64,000 nucleotides of DNA from positions 18,521,871 to 18,585,870 of the forward strand of contig OZ022238.1 in the NCBI GenBank assembly GCA_963978895.1, read 5' to 3'. This document shows positions 10,166 to 21,504 of this stretch, one piece after another. The stretch is from Erpobdella octoculata (lineage: Eukaryota; Annelida; Clitellata; Hirudinida; Erpobdellidae). A program made the translations under genes and the position numbers. The notes under the pieces are model-generated. The model made no database searches. It was given only the letters and a program-made list of their open reading frames with translations, and had not been told where the DNA came from. Within the stretch, counting starts at the first letter, position 1. Each line of letters opens with the position of its first letter.

Positions 10166-10536
10166 ATGTTAAAAATACATTCTGGCCGAAAACAAGAAAA
10201 TGGAGTTTGGCGTTATTTAAGTTACGAACCCTTTACTGATAAAAGCCGGTGCAACATGTGTGGGAGAAAAAGATTCGGAAGCTCACGTGGTCGAAACTTG
10301 CGTAGCTCTGTTGAAAAGTAAATCATCTAAGTCATAGACATAAGGAAGTGGCAAAAGAACTTGAGGTTTTGGAGACAAATCGCAAAAAGCTAAGGGCCAA
10401 GCGCAAACTAATCGAAAATGATATAGGAAACACGGTTAACCAGAATAGCGCACAGACTACTATGCCGGTTTTTATTAACCAAAAAAGAATGGAATTCAGA
10501 TGCACAAGAAGTGAAACTGAGACAGCGTTTGCTTAG
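10166..10536 (+). pseudogene. BED-zinc-finger N-terminus of a hAT transposase
   Basis: ATG at 10166; the reading runs GVWRYLSYEPFTDKSRCNMC, then RGRNLRS, a stop, then in another frame HKEVAKELEVLE. The spacing of W, C..C, L and H is that of a BED finger, the DNA-binding head of hAT transposases. It is the expected passenger of the surrounding hAT element. It is broken by a frameshift near 10319 and is not followed by a catalytic domain. Confidence 0.65.
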
Positions 10537-10734
10537 TAATATCAGTACTGGGTTATATTAATAACTGTTATACTAACTGTAATAGTAACTGAAAAAATTA
10601 TTAACTCTAATACTAACTGGAAAAAATGAAGACAATTAACTTTAACAGTAATACTAAGTAAAAAATATTAAATTGGCTAACTTTAACTGAAACTCTAACT
10701 GAAAAACCCTAACTGAAACAACACTGCTAATGAT

Positions 10735-10834
10735 CCGGATGGAGGACCAAACTGGTTCATGGTTGATCTGGAACAACTGGCTAAAACTGTTTACATCCGA
10801 GTGCTAACCAGATATACATCATATTCTCCAAACA
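10735..10834 (+). CDS. lectin gene copy 1, exon 3 second part
   Basis: Continues the F-type lectin fold after the hAT insertion (PDGGPNWFMVDLE...VYIRVLTRYTS), ending at an ACA|GTAAGT donor. It matches copy 2 closely. The usual F-type fucose site R-x-D plus a cysteine pair reads R-Y-T with no cysteines, so sugar binding may differ or be lost. Confidence 0.85.
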
Positions 10835-10932
10835 GTAAGTGGTTTTATTTTAAACTTGAAAATTATTATTTTGAAAAAATATGTCATATTGTTTTTTTAA
10901 TTTTCTAATTAATTTTGCAAAAATTACCGTAG

Positions 10933-11177
10933 GAATGAGATGCAAAAACCTGACAATTGGAGTTACAAACACATCATGGATAATTCAAGCACCAATAAGA
11001 AACACTTATCCTCTGTGTGGTATCTACACTGACGATCCTCCAATTGCTGATTGGTTTAGAGTAAATTGTTCTCTTTCTACACCTCCTGCAAGATACGTCA
11101 TCGTCCAACAACCTTTTTATAGAGCTATTTATGGTGGATTCATGTCTTTGTGTGAAGTGCAGGTTTTTAATAATTAG
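10933..11177 (+). CDS. lectin gene copy 1, exon 4
   Basis: Starts after a CCGTAG acceptor and ends with TAG at 11175-11177, 81 codons in the phase left by exon 3. Encodes the C-terminal half of the F-type lectin domain (KNLTIGVTNTSW ... YPLCGIYTDDPP ... ARYVIVQQPFY ... LCEVQVFNN). The LCEVQV strand at the end is the family signature. Copy 2 exon 4 (52407-52651) has the same length and over 90% identity by eye. Confidence 0.88.
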
Positions 11178-11239
11178 TTTCAATACTAAGTGATAACAGT
11201 CTAACATAAAGAAAGAAAGACAGAAAGTTATAATGTTTT

Positions 11240-12180
11240 AATTTCTTCTCTTTGCTGATGACACTAATGCGCCAACCTCAATAAATTACCTTCTAAAACA
11301 AATTGTGAATTAATCTTTGTCTCTTAATGGTTTGCCAGTAAAATTTTGTTACTGAATATCAGCAAAACTAACTATATTATTTTTACTCAGGACTGGATTA
11401 ACCATTAGGCAAACAAGGCACGTGCCTAGGGCATCAAGCGTTAGAGGGCACCACAGGTCCTCAAGAAATATGTTTCTTGAACAAATTTAAGTCCAGAAAC
11501 AACTGAATTTTAATGCAGTTATACTTTATTGTGGGTTTTATATGATTGATAGCAGTACAAACTACAAATATAGTCGTTATTAACTGTTTTCTTTGCATAA
11601 TTTTGAACATACCATTGGCCACTTTCAGTGAAAGATCAGGGGCCCCGGGCAGTAGGGGGGCACCCATGTGAGTTTGTTCCTTTAGCACTAAAATGGCTTA
11701 ATCCGGCCCTGGTTTTACTTTAGTCGAAAAATAACAGATGACTTTGTTTATCTATTAATATTAAGTTGCAAGTTTTTGAAAGTTGTGATTGATAAACATT
11801 TAACATGGTTGCTTCATACAATTGATATTAAAAATAAAATATAAAAACTAATGGTATAATTTTTAGAATAAAACCTTTTATTGATACAAAAACTGCTTTT
11901 ATGTTTTACCACTTGAAAGTTTATATTTTTCTGACATATCGTAACACTGTTTTTGCTTCAAACGATATTTTTCGTTTTAATTGTCTAATAATAATTCAAA
12001 AACAGGCTATTTGTTTCAACTTCCTCCAACTATCTTAACGAAAGCGAATTTTATCAAACATGTTCTATTGAAGATAAACAAAATATTTTTTTTAAAGATG
12101 GATCTGTTTTTAAATACACTATTACTTTCTTCAGCTTTTATTCGTTTTTTTCTTAAAAGCAACAGTGTGCCCATGAACAA
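11240..12180 (+). pseudogene. LINE reverse-transcriptase remnant, copy 1
   Basis: After LFADDTNA (catalytic ADD, about 11256-11280) the sequence follows the late reverse-transcriptase and connection region (ISLNGLP, VVIDKHLTW-like, IDTKTAFMFYHL), but stops and frameshifts are frequent. The same remnant follows exon 4 of lectin copy 2 (52700-53985), so it was present before the duplication. It is split here by a MITE at 11389-11711. Confidence 0.65.
11389..11711. mobile_element. 323-bp hAT-type MITE
   Basis: Inverted ends CAGGACTGGATTAACCATT and AATGGCTTAATCCGGCCCTG, inside a 7-of-8 target duplication (TTTTTACT at 11381-11388, GTTTTACT at 11712-11719). The paralogous site near 52850-52865 is an empty site reading straight through TTTTACT. 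No coding capacity. It inserted after the gene duplication or was lost precisely from copy 2. Confidence 0.85.
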
Positions 12181-12181
12181 C

Positions 12182-14960
12182 TTACTCCTGAAGATAGACA
12201 GGAGCCCTGCCATGGAAGCACTTATAAACCATAGAGCATAGTTTGAAACGGATTCTCTGCAGAAAGGGAAGCCAATGAAGCCGCGTCCGCATCAGACCCG
12301 AAACGCTGGCCCAGCCAGGCAATCCCAGCACGAGACGGGCAGCTGCCCGAAGAACAGATTGAAGCCTGTTGATCTGGAACAGCGGTAGATTGGCCAGGAC
12401 CCCGTTGCAATAGTCAATCCGGCTGTGCACCAGTGCTCTTACAAGGGAGTGAGCAGAGTCTGTAGTGAGGCTTCTGTGGATGACACGTAGCTGACGAAGA
12501 TGGTAGAAACAGGTACGGGTGAGATGGGAAATGTGTGTCTCCGTGGACAAATCACGGTCAACCAGTACCCCAAAATCCCAAATAGACGCAGAAGGCCTGA
12601 CCGAAACCCCAGCAATGTCCACATCCTCCATCAGACAATGCCTCAGCCGTCGAGATGAACCCAGCCATATCAGCTCAGTCTTTGATGGATTGAGTTTCAA
12701 ACGATTACTGGCCATCCATGAGCTGATTTCGCCAATACAGGCAGACATTCTTGGCACAAAATCAGAGCATAACATCTGAGGAGAATCACTGTAAATTTGC
12801 AGATTGTCAGCATAGGAGTTAGCCGAGAACCCATGTCTGGTGGCGACACCGATGACATCAGCAGTGTAAAGAAGAAACAGCACCGAAACAAAGACGGACC
12901 CCTGCGGTACACCGTAGAGGAGAAAAGCCGACTCAGATGTGACATTGTTGCAGCGGATGCAGTGGGACCGGTCCGTGAGGTAGGAGCCGAACCATTTCAG
13001 GACCGCACCCCCAAGACCAAACGAGTTATGAAGCCTATCACACAAGATCTGATGATCGACTGTGTCAAACGCAGCACTAAGGTCCAGAAGGCCCAGAAAC
13101 GTGATCCGTCCCAGATCGGCTGCTAAGTAGACATCCGAGAGCACCCTCAAGATAGCAGTCTCAGTAGAATGATGCTTCCTATAGGCTGACTGGCATCGTG
13201 GCAGGAGGTTATTTTCATTGAGATATATGTTCATCTGGTCGCCGACACATCGCTCCAACAGCTTAGACAAATACGACAAATTGGAGATCGGACGATAGTT
13301 GGCAGGGTTATGCGGATCCAAGTTTGGTTTCTTGAGGACTGGCGTGATGATGGCATTTTTCTGAGTTGAGGAAAAAAACCTTGTCTTAGCGAAGAGTTGG
13401 CCAGAAATGCCACGAATGGTGCCAGTTCATTGGAATATTGTTTTATTATCCATGTTGGCACTGGGTCCAAGGAGCAGTTCTTGTTAGGTGAAGCCCTGAT
13501 GAGACGGATGATGTAGTTAGCATCCACAGGCCTAAATCTAAGCAGCGAGCTGGAACAGCCTCCAGCACAATAGAGCGGACAAGAAGCAGACGAAGTATAC
13601 TGGCGAACACTCTCGGTCTTCTCTAAAAACGCTTTCAAGAGATCACTCGCGCTAGATCATTGGGTGAGGCTAAATAGCCACAGTCTTCGTCGAGCACCCC
13701 AGATAATGTTCTCCAGAGATTTGCAGGATTACCTTGACTATCATCGATTTTTCCTCTCCAGTAAGAATTTTGTTTCTGCCTAAAAAGGCCGTGAGACGCC
13801 CGTACCTGGCTCATCCACAGATTGTGATCATCCGGGTCTTGAGTCCGCTTGTAGCGCTTCTCCAACAGTCTTTATTTCCGTTTCGAGGCTGTGCAATCAC
13901 GATCAAACTACGGCGTAAGAGGCACCGTCTAGCAGCACGGGAGGGAGCATTTTGATCAAGAAGCGACGATAAGGTAGTGTCATGAAGCTCCTGGGCCTGA
14001 TCAATAGACATATCCTCATAGACCACCGGATTGTACAGGAGGTTGCCACGTAAATCGGACCGAAATCGCTCAGAGTCGAAACTCCTCCATGCACGAGTAT
14101 CAATCTCGACAAACCGATCTGGAGGAAGTCGGATCGGAACTCAGAAACGCACAAGAGAATGATCGGAGACCTGCGGCAGATCAACGATGACAGACGGAGA
14201 TGGAAGATCAGATCTAGTAATAACCAAATCAAGAGTATTACCCTGCGAATGCGTAGGACCGGTAACAGACTGCCCGAAGCCAAATGAACCTATGAGATCA
14301 AACAGACGAACAGAGTGTGGATCGAGAGTAATGTTGACCTTGACATTCAGATCTCCAGTAATAATGACCTGGCAATTGTACGTCGCCAATGCTTCAAAAA
14401 TATTTCCTAGTTCTATGAAAAACAGATTACTCGCGGAGATGCTTTCAGGACGGTATATCAAATCAAAGATGAAACTCGTTTTAACGGATGAGAACTTTGT
14501 AGTTATGATCTCAAATGTAATTGGCGTCAATCCCAAAGCGAGTGGCTTGGCCGAGAGTGTGTCCCTTTGGATGACTGCAATTCCCCCATAAGAGCGGCCT
14601 CTTTCATCGGGCTCCCGAGCAGCTTCAATGCAGCGGTAACCAGGCAGAGTGATCTTTTTCAGGGCAAGGTCGTCAAAACACTCATGCCAGGTCTCCACCA
14701 AACCAAGAATTGTCAATGTCTGAGATAATGGCAATTTTGTTTTTGATGGACCTCACGTTGAGACAGGCCGCATGGATCGTGGCAGTGTTAGATCCCCTCC
14801 CCGAAGCACACCCCGGTAGCTCATCAATGACGCCTGATCTCGATCCTAACTCCGGCGACCCCCCCCCCGTCAGGCCACCGGCACCACCAGACCAGGATCG
14901 GCCTGTAGTACTGGTCTTGTTTCTTTTGACTTCCATCTCTTCACTATTTTCCGTTGACAA
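12182..14960 (-). pseudogene. CR1-like LINE ORF2 (endonuclease and reverse transcriptase), decayed
   Basis: Minus-strand ORF2 in several frames. Read in order: RSIKNKIAIIS start block (about 14720), apurinic-type endonuclease with VETWHE, IITGDLN and SDHSLV (14734-14141), the NYRPISNLS fingers, LLDLSAAFDTVDH, GVPQGSV, and the palm where catalytic YADD is changed to YADN (about 12805). Frameshifts lie near 14715, 14140, 13640 and 13320. The C-terminus stops abruptly after APVYLQE at 12182, where DNA shared with lectin copy 2 begins; the 3' end and tail are missing. Dead. Confidence 0.85.
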
Positions 14961-15971
14961 TGATCAGATCTGTTTCTCCCTTGGAGATTCGAAGCCTCAA
15001 CTCCTCCACTAACTGGTGCCTCTTCTCTCGTTGCTTTGGAGTTAGATCTTGATGAATAAAGACTTTCTCGAGGCCGTTGCTTGCTCCTTTCAGGTTTTTT
15101 GCCCTGCGGAGTAATTTGTCTTTTTGTCCCTTTGATGAGAGTGTAAGTCTCATCGGTCTTGGCTTCAGACCGACGTTGTCAGTTCGTCTGCCAAGCCTAA
15201 CCATGTCAATAACCGATGAAATGTCACAGTTCAATTCAAAAAACAAATTTGTCAGCCTGTCATTGTCATTGTCCTCATCACTCTGACCTCCAGCACCTCC
15301 ATCAGCAGATTCAGGCAGTCCATGGATGACGACATTACATCTTTGCCTTGGTTTGCAACTGCAGTGCTGTCTGTGCCGATATGATATCTTTTTTGACCTG
15401 GGTCATTCCGGACTTTACCTCGCCGGAAAACAAATCGGTTCATTTTCTATCTTCTTTGTTCATAATTTTTTCTTCCGTCTCAACTAGTTTTGAGCTGATA
15501 GAACTTATGAGTTCCAATTTATTTTCTTCGACTCTCTTTTCGCATTGTTCTATACGGCTTTCGAAGACAATTATTTCTCTGTACAAATCTTGAATAGTAG
15601 CAGTACTTCAGTTTTGAAGTCAGAGTAGATTTTAACTGTGTCATCTTCAATTATGTCCACGTTTCTCTGTATTTTCGAAATGACCAGTAGTAACCTCTCG
15701 GCTCCACGACGACATTCTTTACAAAACCAGAATAGTTCTTTACTGTGGAGAGTCAGTGCATTGGAAATTACCTCAGTAACACCGTGGCATTTGCAATGGA
15801 ACCGTGTATCACAGAGACCACACAAAACGCCATTGTCCAAGTCCGAGAATGATTTCGAGCAGTGACCACATTTTTCTTCACTATTTCATGTTCTGTCATC
15901 TTTTTCTTGTCTTGGCTCAGACCTGCTTTCTTTTTCTTTTTCAGTTCTGTTTTTTGGTGGCATCTTCCCAA
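14944..15971 (-). pseudogene. CR1-like LINE ORF1 with PHD-type zinc finger, decayed
   Basis: Encodes the first protein of the same LINE. A basic KKKKK start is followed by C-x2-C (CGHC, about 15880), CGLC, FHCKCHG and WFCKEC: a complete C4HC3 PHD-like finger. Then comes a helical region and a C-terminal RNA-binding-like block (VRLGRRTDN, RPRPMRLTL, AKNLKG, DLTPKQRE, LIIVNGK; 15246-14944). It runs in three frames, so it is nonfunctional. The ORF1 tail overlaps the ORF2 start by a few bases in the usual LINE order. Confidence 0.75.
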
Positions 15972-16235
15972 ACTTTATAGACGTAGAGACGATGCAACCT
16001 CACCAGAGCTTCAGGCAATAGGCAAAAAATAACGTATTATCGCTCTCAAAACCGAGGAGACTCTTTATCAAGTTCACAAAACAAAACAAACGTCCAGAAC
16101 CAAGGAGAACACAATTACTTTATAGTTAGAATCTGTTTTTAACAAGAATTCGCAGATTGTTTCACCAAAAAACCGACAGAAGCCTGACAGAAAATATAAA
16201 CATGGACCATAGAACATCATACAAAAGCCCTCGTG
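15972..16235 (-). mobile_element. likely 5' UTR of the CR1-like LINE
   Basis: GC-moderate noncoding DNA upstream of ORF1. The 5' boundary is uncertain; it probably lies before the (CACT)n run. Confidence 0.4.
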
Positions 16236-16236
16236 A

Positions 16237-16263
16237 CTCACTCACTTACTCACTCACTCACTG
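16237..16263. repeat. short (CACT)n run
   Basis: CTCACTCACTTACTCACTCA followed by CTGATTCTG. The CACTCACTGATTCTGT phrase recurs at about 16710. Confidence 0.7.
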
Positions 16264-17664
16264 ATTCTGTTACGCTGGAAGATGGCGCTGCAATCCCATG
16301 AATTTTCAATCGATTTTTAACAAACTTCTTTACTAACTAGAGCTCTAAAACTTTCACCACTTATTTTTTCCATTTAGAATATTAATATTCAATCATTTTT
16401 CATATGATTTGATCTTTATTTTGATTAAATTATTTTAGTTTCAAAATTTATAAACAAGCGAATTAAAAAGCGGTTTTTAAAAAAATAAGGAAAAAATTAA
16501 ATAATATATATATATTTTTTTTAAATTTATTTTAAGTTGTTTAATGCTGTTCTTGCTTGGGCGCCAGCGGTCAAGGTTTTGCTACTATAGAAACCGTTAT
16601 CAGGGATAGCGCAGCTATAGATTCCGTTACCATATTTTTAACGGGCTAAATAAACGGGTGCCACGGGCGTCCAAGAACAACCTAGTTTGATAATAATAGC
16701 CCAGCGTCACTCACTGATTCTGTCCGCTTAATTTATAGCGCTGTACAAGAAGTCTACCTTGGATAATTAGTTTTATGATTAATATATATAATGTATAAGA
16801 TAAATAAATATTTTAAATAAATAATGAGTTTAAAGTCGACGAGAGCAAAGTTTTTGCAGGCAATATGTGATTGGACGAAGCAGCTCAGCTATAGAAGTAT
16901 GAACCAAAAAGCGCTGTACCTCGGATAGTTTATAAATAAATAAATATCATATGATTAATTAAATAGTATATAAAAAATTTAAAAAGCTGCTGATAAGTGT
17001 TTACGAAATTCATGCTGGGATTTAATAGCTATAATAAATACTGATAAATACACCAGTCACCAAGGAAACAGAGAGAGAGAGAGAGAAAAATTGCGTCGTT
17101 TGTGTCAGCTATAACTAAAAATTTTATAATAATAATAAAAATAAATAATACATTTCTACAAAATATTTTTTATTAAGATGTGAGCGTGGGGTTTTTAGTT
17201 TTTACGTTGCAGTGTCCCGTTCTCGAATTGCTGCTCAACTTAAGAATCTAATTAGGCCAAACCCACGAAAAGGTCAACTCCTTAACGATGAACGATATTT
17301 CACTCTCAATGTTGTATATAGAGACATTTTTTATTGAATAAAATATTTTCGTTTAACACAATAAATTGATCATATTTTTCTTTGAACTCATTCACAAGAC
17401 ATTTACAGTTCTTCTCAAATTTTATCACATTGTAGTATACAGTTCAATTAGAAAGCATAGCACACTCTTTTACCAACAAGTCATGTGAGTTGGGCCTTTA
17501 AATAGATTAGATTTCTAATCTATAAGCATTGTCTTAAAACACTTGGTGTAAAAGACTATAAACTATAACAAAATATATAAACGGGCGATATAAACAATCA
17601 ATCAATTCATTAAATTTTTATAGCGCTATTTCCTTGGCGTTCAATAGCGTTCGGACACGGTTTA
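16264..17664. other. AT-rich noncoding stretch
   Basis: No gene found. Contains a Helitron-like end phrase at about 16640-16670 (AAACGGGTGCCACGGGCGTCC), a short (GA)n run at 17071-17085, and the segment GTCTTAAAACAC.TGGTGTAAA at about 17533 that recurs inverted at about 33305-33340. Confidence 0.45.
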
Positions 17665-17795
17665 CGTTAATAATGGCGATCACAAAATGGGGATCGTCAA
17701 AATGGCGATCACAAAATGACAATCTTCAAAATAGCGACTGCATCAAAATGGCGCCAGCTTCAAAAAGGCGATCCTCAAAAAAGCGATTTACATAA
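17665..17795. repeat. degenerate tandem repeat of CAAAATGGCGATC-like words
   Basis: About eight imperfect 13-18-bp units (AAAATGGCGATCA, AAATAGCGACTG, AAAATGGCGCCAG, AAAAAGGCGATCC and others). Confidence 0.7.
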
Positions 17796-17801
17796 AACTC
17801 T

Positions 17802-17911
17802 ATTTCATATACAATATAAAACGTTAGGCGCCTACACAACATCAAAACTTCTATAAAACAAACAATTATAAAAAAAATAATGCGCCCAACGTTTTTCGTT
17901 GTATATGAATT
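17802..17911 (-). mobile_element. MITE family M1, copy 1
   Basis: Inverted ends: TTCATATACAATATAAAACG on the left, and on the right CGTTTTTCGTTGTATATGAA. The interior matches, in reverse, the copy at 63438-63595 (shared ATTATTTTTTATAA, TTTGTTTTA, AGTTTTGATGTTGT). About 110 bp, noncoding. Confidence 0.75.
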
Positions 17912-18387
17912 AGAAACTGTTACAAAATATGTTTTTATAATGTGACCAAGTTATTCAAAATTTCTGCCAGGCTCATAGGAATATTATTTTATACTTTTTA
18001 GGGCGCTTTAAAATTAAGTTATGTTACATTTTCCCATTTTAAATAAATTATTTATACTAATTGTAAACGTAGAACGAATTGGCTCAGTAGCGATTCGTAA
18101 CGTTGTAATTTGCAGATATTTATAGGACAAGATTTCCCGAATTCTATTCCTGGTTATTACTGCTTCTATCGGATATTTACTAAAAGATGCAGGTTTCACA
18201 AATTATCTCACTTCGCAGAATTTCCTGTTATTCTTACTAATCTCTTGATAATTCAAATTGTCTTTGCAGCACGACTTTTACAAACTTTTATTTTCTCTCG
18301 AACACTCAATTTCAACACACTGTCCAAATTCCAAAAAATTCATGCACAAAATTATATTTCTAATGGTAACATCACATAACCGGAAAA

Positions 18388-18394
<7 letters not shown>
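17912..18394. other. AT-rich noncoding stretch
   Basis: No gene recognised. A phrase TATTATTTTATA.TTTTTAGGGCGC at about 17980-18005 also follows the second MITE copy at about 63604-63626. Confidence 0.4.

Positions 18395-18396
<2 letters not shown>

Positions 18397-18472
<76 letters not shown>
18397..18472. repeat. (TA)n microsatellite
   Basis: Pure TA array; followed by short CA and TATACA runs to about 18655. Confidence 0.95.
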
Positions 18473-18476
<4 letters not shown>

Positions 18477-18735
18477 CCTAGATAAAAAAAATATTAAGCA
18501 CACACACGTACACACACGCACACTCATATTTATATGCATATATATATATATACATATACATATACATATACATATATACACACATACATACATAATTACA
18601 TACGTATATAAAACCGATAAAAATATCACGTACCCACATACGCACAAACACACACACCTAAGGTATACCGTTACTAAATTAACTAATTTACAAAAAAACT
18701 CATAAAAATTTGTGAGGTGAATCAAACACCTTACA

Positions 18736-18841
18736 CTAATTGTCATAATGTTTAAACTAGTGGTTACTTTTACATTCTCGGCTATAATTATCTATAAACA
18801 TGATGAAAAGTAACCACTAGTTTAAACATTAGGATAATTAG
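18736..18841. repeat. inverted repeat with 36-bp arms
   Basis: Left arm 18736-18771 and right arm 18806-18841 pair over 36 bp with about three mismatches (core GTTTAAACTAGTGGTTACTTTT and its complement) around a 34-bp loop. It can form a strong hairpin. It sits between two long (TA)n arrays. It could be a tiny fold-back transposon; no target duplication was found. Confidence 0.85.
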
Positions 18842-18901
18842 TATAAATAATTTATTTAAAATGTAACATAATTTAATTTTATAGTGGCCTAAAAAGTATA
18901 A

Positions 18902-19752
<851 letters not shown>

Positions 19753-19939
19753 TAACGCCAAATCGTATACCGGGCTAATTAGAGTGGTTTTGAAGTTTAT
19801 TGGAAAATAATAAATGAAGCTTTGTTAAGGCTATTTATACCTTTTGATTTATTAATAATATGTCCATAATGGTTGTTCTGAATCCTTTAACGTTTATCAA
19901 TGGGAAACTGATCGTAAAATCAGTGATTTTACATGATTA

Positions 19940-20186
19940 CCCCTTCTTACATCTGTTTGTCCCGAACAGTATTGTCGCTTTTGTGAAATGCGACTCGGCC
20001 ACGAACACCAAAATACCTTGATCTTTACTCGTGGTTTTGACCGCAATTCGCAAACAACATGGTCAAGTCTTTTGACCGTTTGACGCAGTTTCTTCCAGTC
20101 CTTCTTTGGCTCATCAACAAAGTCTTTCTTTGGCTCATCGTCGCCATTTCTGCACGGTTCATCACAGCCTTTATGCATGCCTTGTC
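19940..20186 (-). other. 3' internal region of the mini LTR element
   Basis: A second minus-strand frame (20202-19897) overlaps here, with a repeated DEPKKD motif and a basic middle, running into the polypurine tract. It may be the leftover end of a longer polyprotein after internal deletion, but no known domain is visible. Confidence 0.4.
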
Positions 20187-20528
20187 CTAAACATCTTTGC
20201 ACGGTTTATCACCATTGAGGAGTTCAAGAAATTTCTTCATTTCCTGCTGTGCTGCTCTGTTTTCCTTCAGTGCTGCTCTGTTTTGCTCCTGTGCTGCTCT
20301 GTTTTGTTCCTGTGCTGCTCTGTGTTCTTCCGCCATTTTGTTCAGAGCCTTCACTAATTCATTTTCTGTTTTGAACTCATACTTTTCTGGGTCAAACCCA
20401 TTGTCCTCCAATGACGTCCGGAGGCGGTCCACGAGCTCAGACTTTCTTCCTTTATCACTGAGCTCTCGTTTTCTAAGTTCCCGCCTTAACTCGAGAATCA
20501 AGAGCTCATCCAATGCTTTCAAAACCAT
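20187..20528 (-). CDS. SAP-domain gag-like protein of the mini LTR element
   Basis: 113 codons from the ATG at 20528. Residues about 8-42 form a SAP motif (LILELRRELRKRELSDKGRK, then SELVDRLR), a helix-extended-loop-helix DNA/RNA-binding fold. Residues 60-100 are a coiled-coil-like stretch with three tandem RAAQEQN repeats (encoded by the repeated TGCTGCTCTGTTTT.CTCCTG on the plus strand). SAP-headed gag-like proteins occur in some metazoan LTR elements. There is no zinc knuckle. The start lies about 35 bp after the primer-binding-like site. A decayed relative lies at 2340-2530. It may act in packaging in trans, which is inference. Confidence 0.7.
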   Translation of the reverse strand: MVLKALDELLILELRRELRKRELSDKGRKSELVDRLRTSLEDNGFDPEKYEFKTENELVKALNKMAEEHRAAQEQNRAAQEQNRAALKENRAAQQEMKKFLELLNGDKPCKDV

Positions 20529-20751
20529 TCTTGAAATCCCAATTCTGACACCAATATTACGATAACGCCAAATCGTATACCGGGCTCAATAGAATGGTTT
20601 TGCAGTTTATTGGAAAATAATAAATTAAGCTTTGTTAAGGCTATTTAAACTTTTTGATCTATTAATAATATGTCCATAATGGTTGTTCTGAATCCTTTAA
20701 CGTTTATCAATGGGAAACTGATTGTAAAATCAGTGATTTTACATGATTATA

Positions 20752-20870
20752 TATATATACATTATTCAATTAAAAAAAATAATTTGAATATCTTTCGTAT
20801 TTCTAAATTAAGTGTTTTTGAAATTGAAGTTTGTGTTAAAAAACTCGTTTTTTTACTTGTTTTAACTGAT
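20752..20870. repeat. dispersed repeat D, copy 1
   Basis: TACATTATTCAATT followed by AATAATTTGAATATC, TTTCGTATTTCTAAATTAAG and TTTGAAATT is repeated at 32148-32216. No coding potential. Confidence 0.8.
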
Positions 20871-20881
20871 GTAAGATTACA

Positions 20882-21156
<275 letters not shown>

Positions 21157-21504
21157 TTCTCCCCTTCGTGATGTATCAACATCACTCAAAGGACGGAAAC
21201 TAAAATTAATCTCTATTGATCGATAATTAAACTTCACATTGTTATGTTACAGGTCTAGGACGGAATGACAGTACATCAGTAATTCGGTCGCACGTTTAAT
21301 TCAATTCATGTAAAGCAAACAATTCATTAAAGAAGCCGTTACAATTTAAGCCAGTTCAAATAAGCTGGAACAACCAGAAACCGCAGAAGCTATCTACTCG
21401 CGTTTAAAGTCAAACATCATGAAAAACATTTTAATTTGAATGAGAAATTCGAATCTGCTCATCATGTCAAATTAAATTCAACTGCGCGGATGAGGTGTGA
21501 TCAC
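21157..21504 (-). other. BEL/Pao 3' untranslated region before the LTR
   Basis: Noncoding DNA between the nested LINE tail and the polypurine tract. Confidence 0.5.

Larger units (their letters stand above)
6480..10726 (+). mobile_element. 4.25-kb hAT-family insertion in lectin exon 3
   Basis: Perfect 17-bp terminal inverted repeats CAGTGTTGTTTCAGTTA (6480-6496) and its complement (10710-10726), flanked by the 8-bp duplication CTAATGAT (6472-6479 and 10727-10734). Both are diagnostic of hAT elements. Both ends carry subterminal clusters of AACTGAAA-like words (about 6500-6650 and 10540-10715). Inside are a CXC-domain frame, tandem repeats, a ribozyme-like insert and a BED-finger exon; the catalytic part of a hAT transposase is not visible, so the element is probably a composite or deletion derivative. 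Confidence 0.9.
19753..20749 (-). mobile_element. 997-bp LTR mini-retroelement encoding a SAP-domain protein
   Basis: Two direct repeats of 187 bp (19753-19939 and 20563-20749, roughly 95% identical by eye) flank 623 bp. On the minus strand the upstream repeat is followed after a few bases by TTGGTGTCAGAATTGGGAT, a primer-binding-site-like sequence of Gypsy elements, and the downstream repeat is preceded by AAGAAGGGG, a polypurine tract. The repeat holds the near-palindrome GTAAAATCACTGATTTTAC. The only sizeable coding region is a SAP-domain frame; protease, reverse transcriptase and integrase are absent. No target duplication was found. Confidence 0.75.

Noticed and set aside
10348..10536. 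Separate small coiled-coil gene
   Set aside because: It continues the BED-finger reading after a frameshift, so it is part of the transposase pseudogene.
12797..13126. Plus-strand frames opposite the CR1-like LINE, as well as 22953-23716 and 37875-38264 opposite the other LINEs
   Set aside because: They are antisense shadows of well-supported reverse-transcriptase frames.
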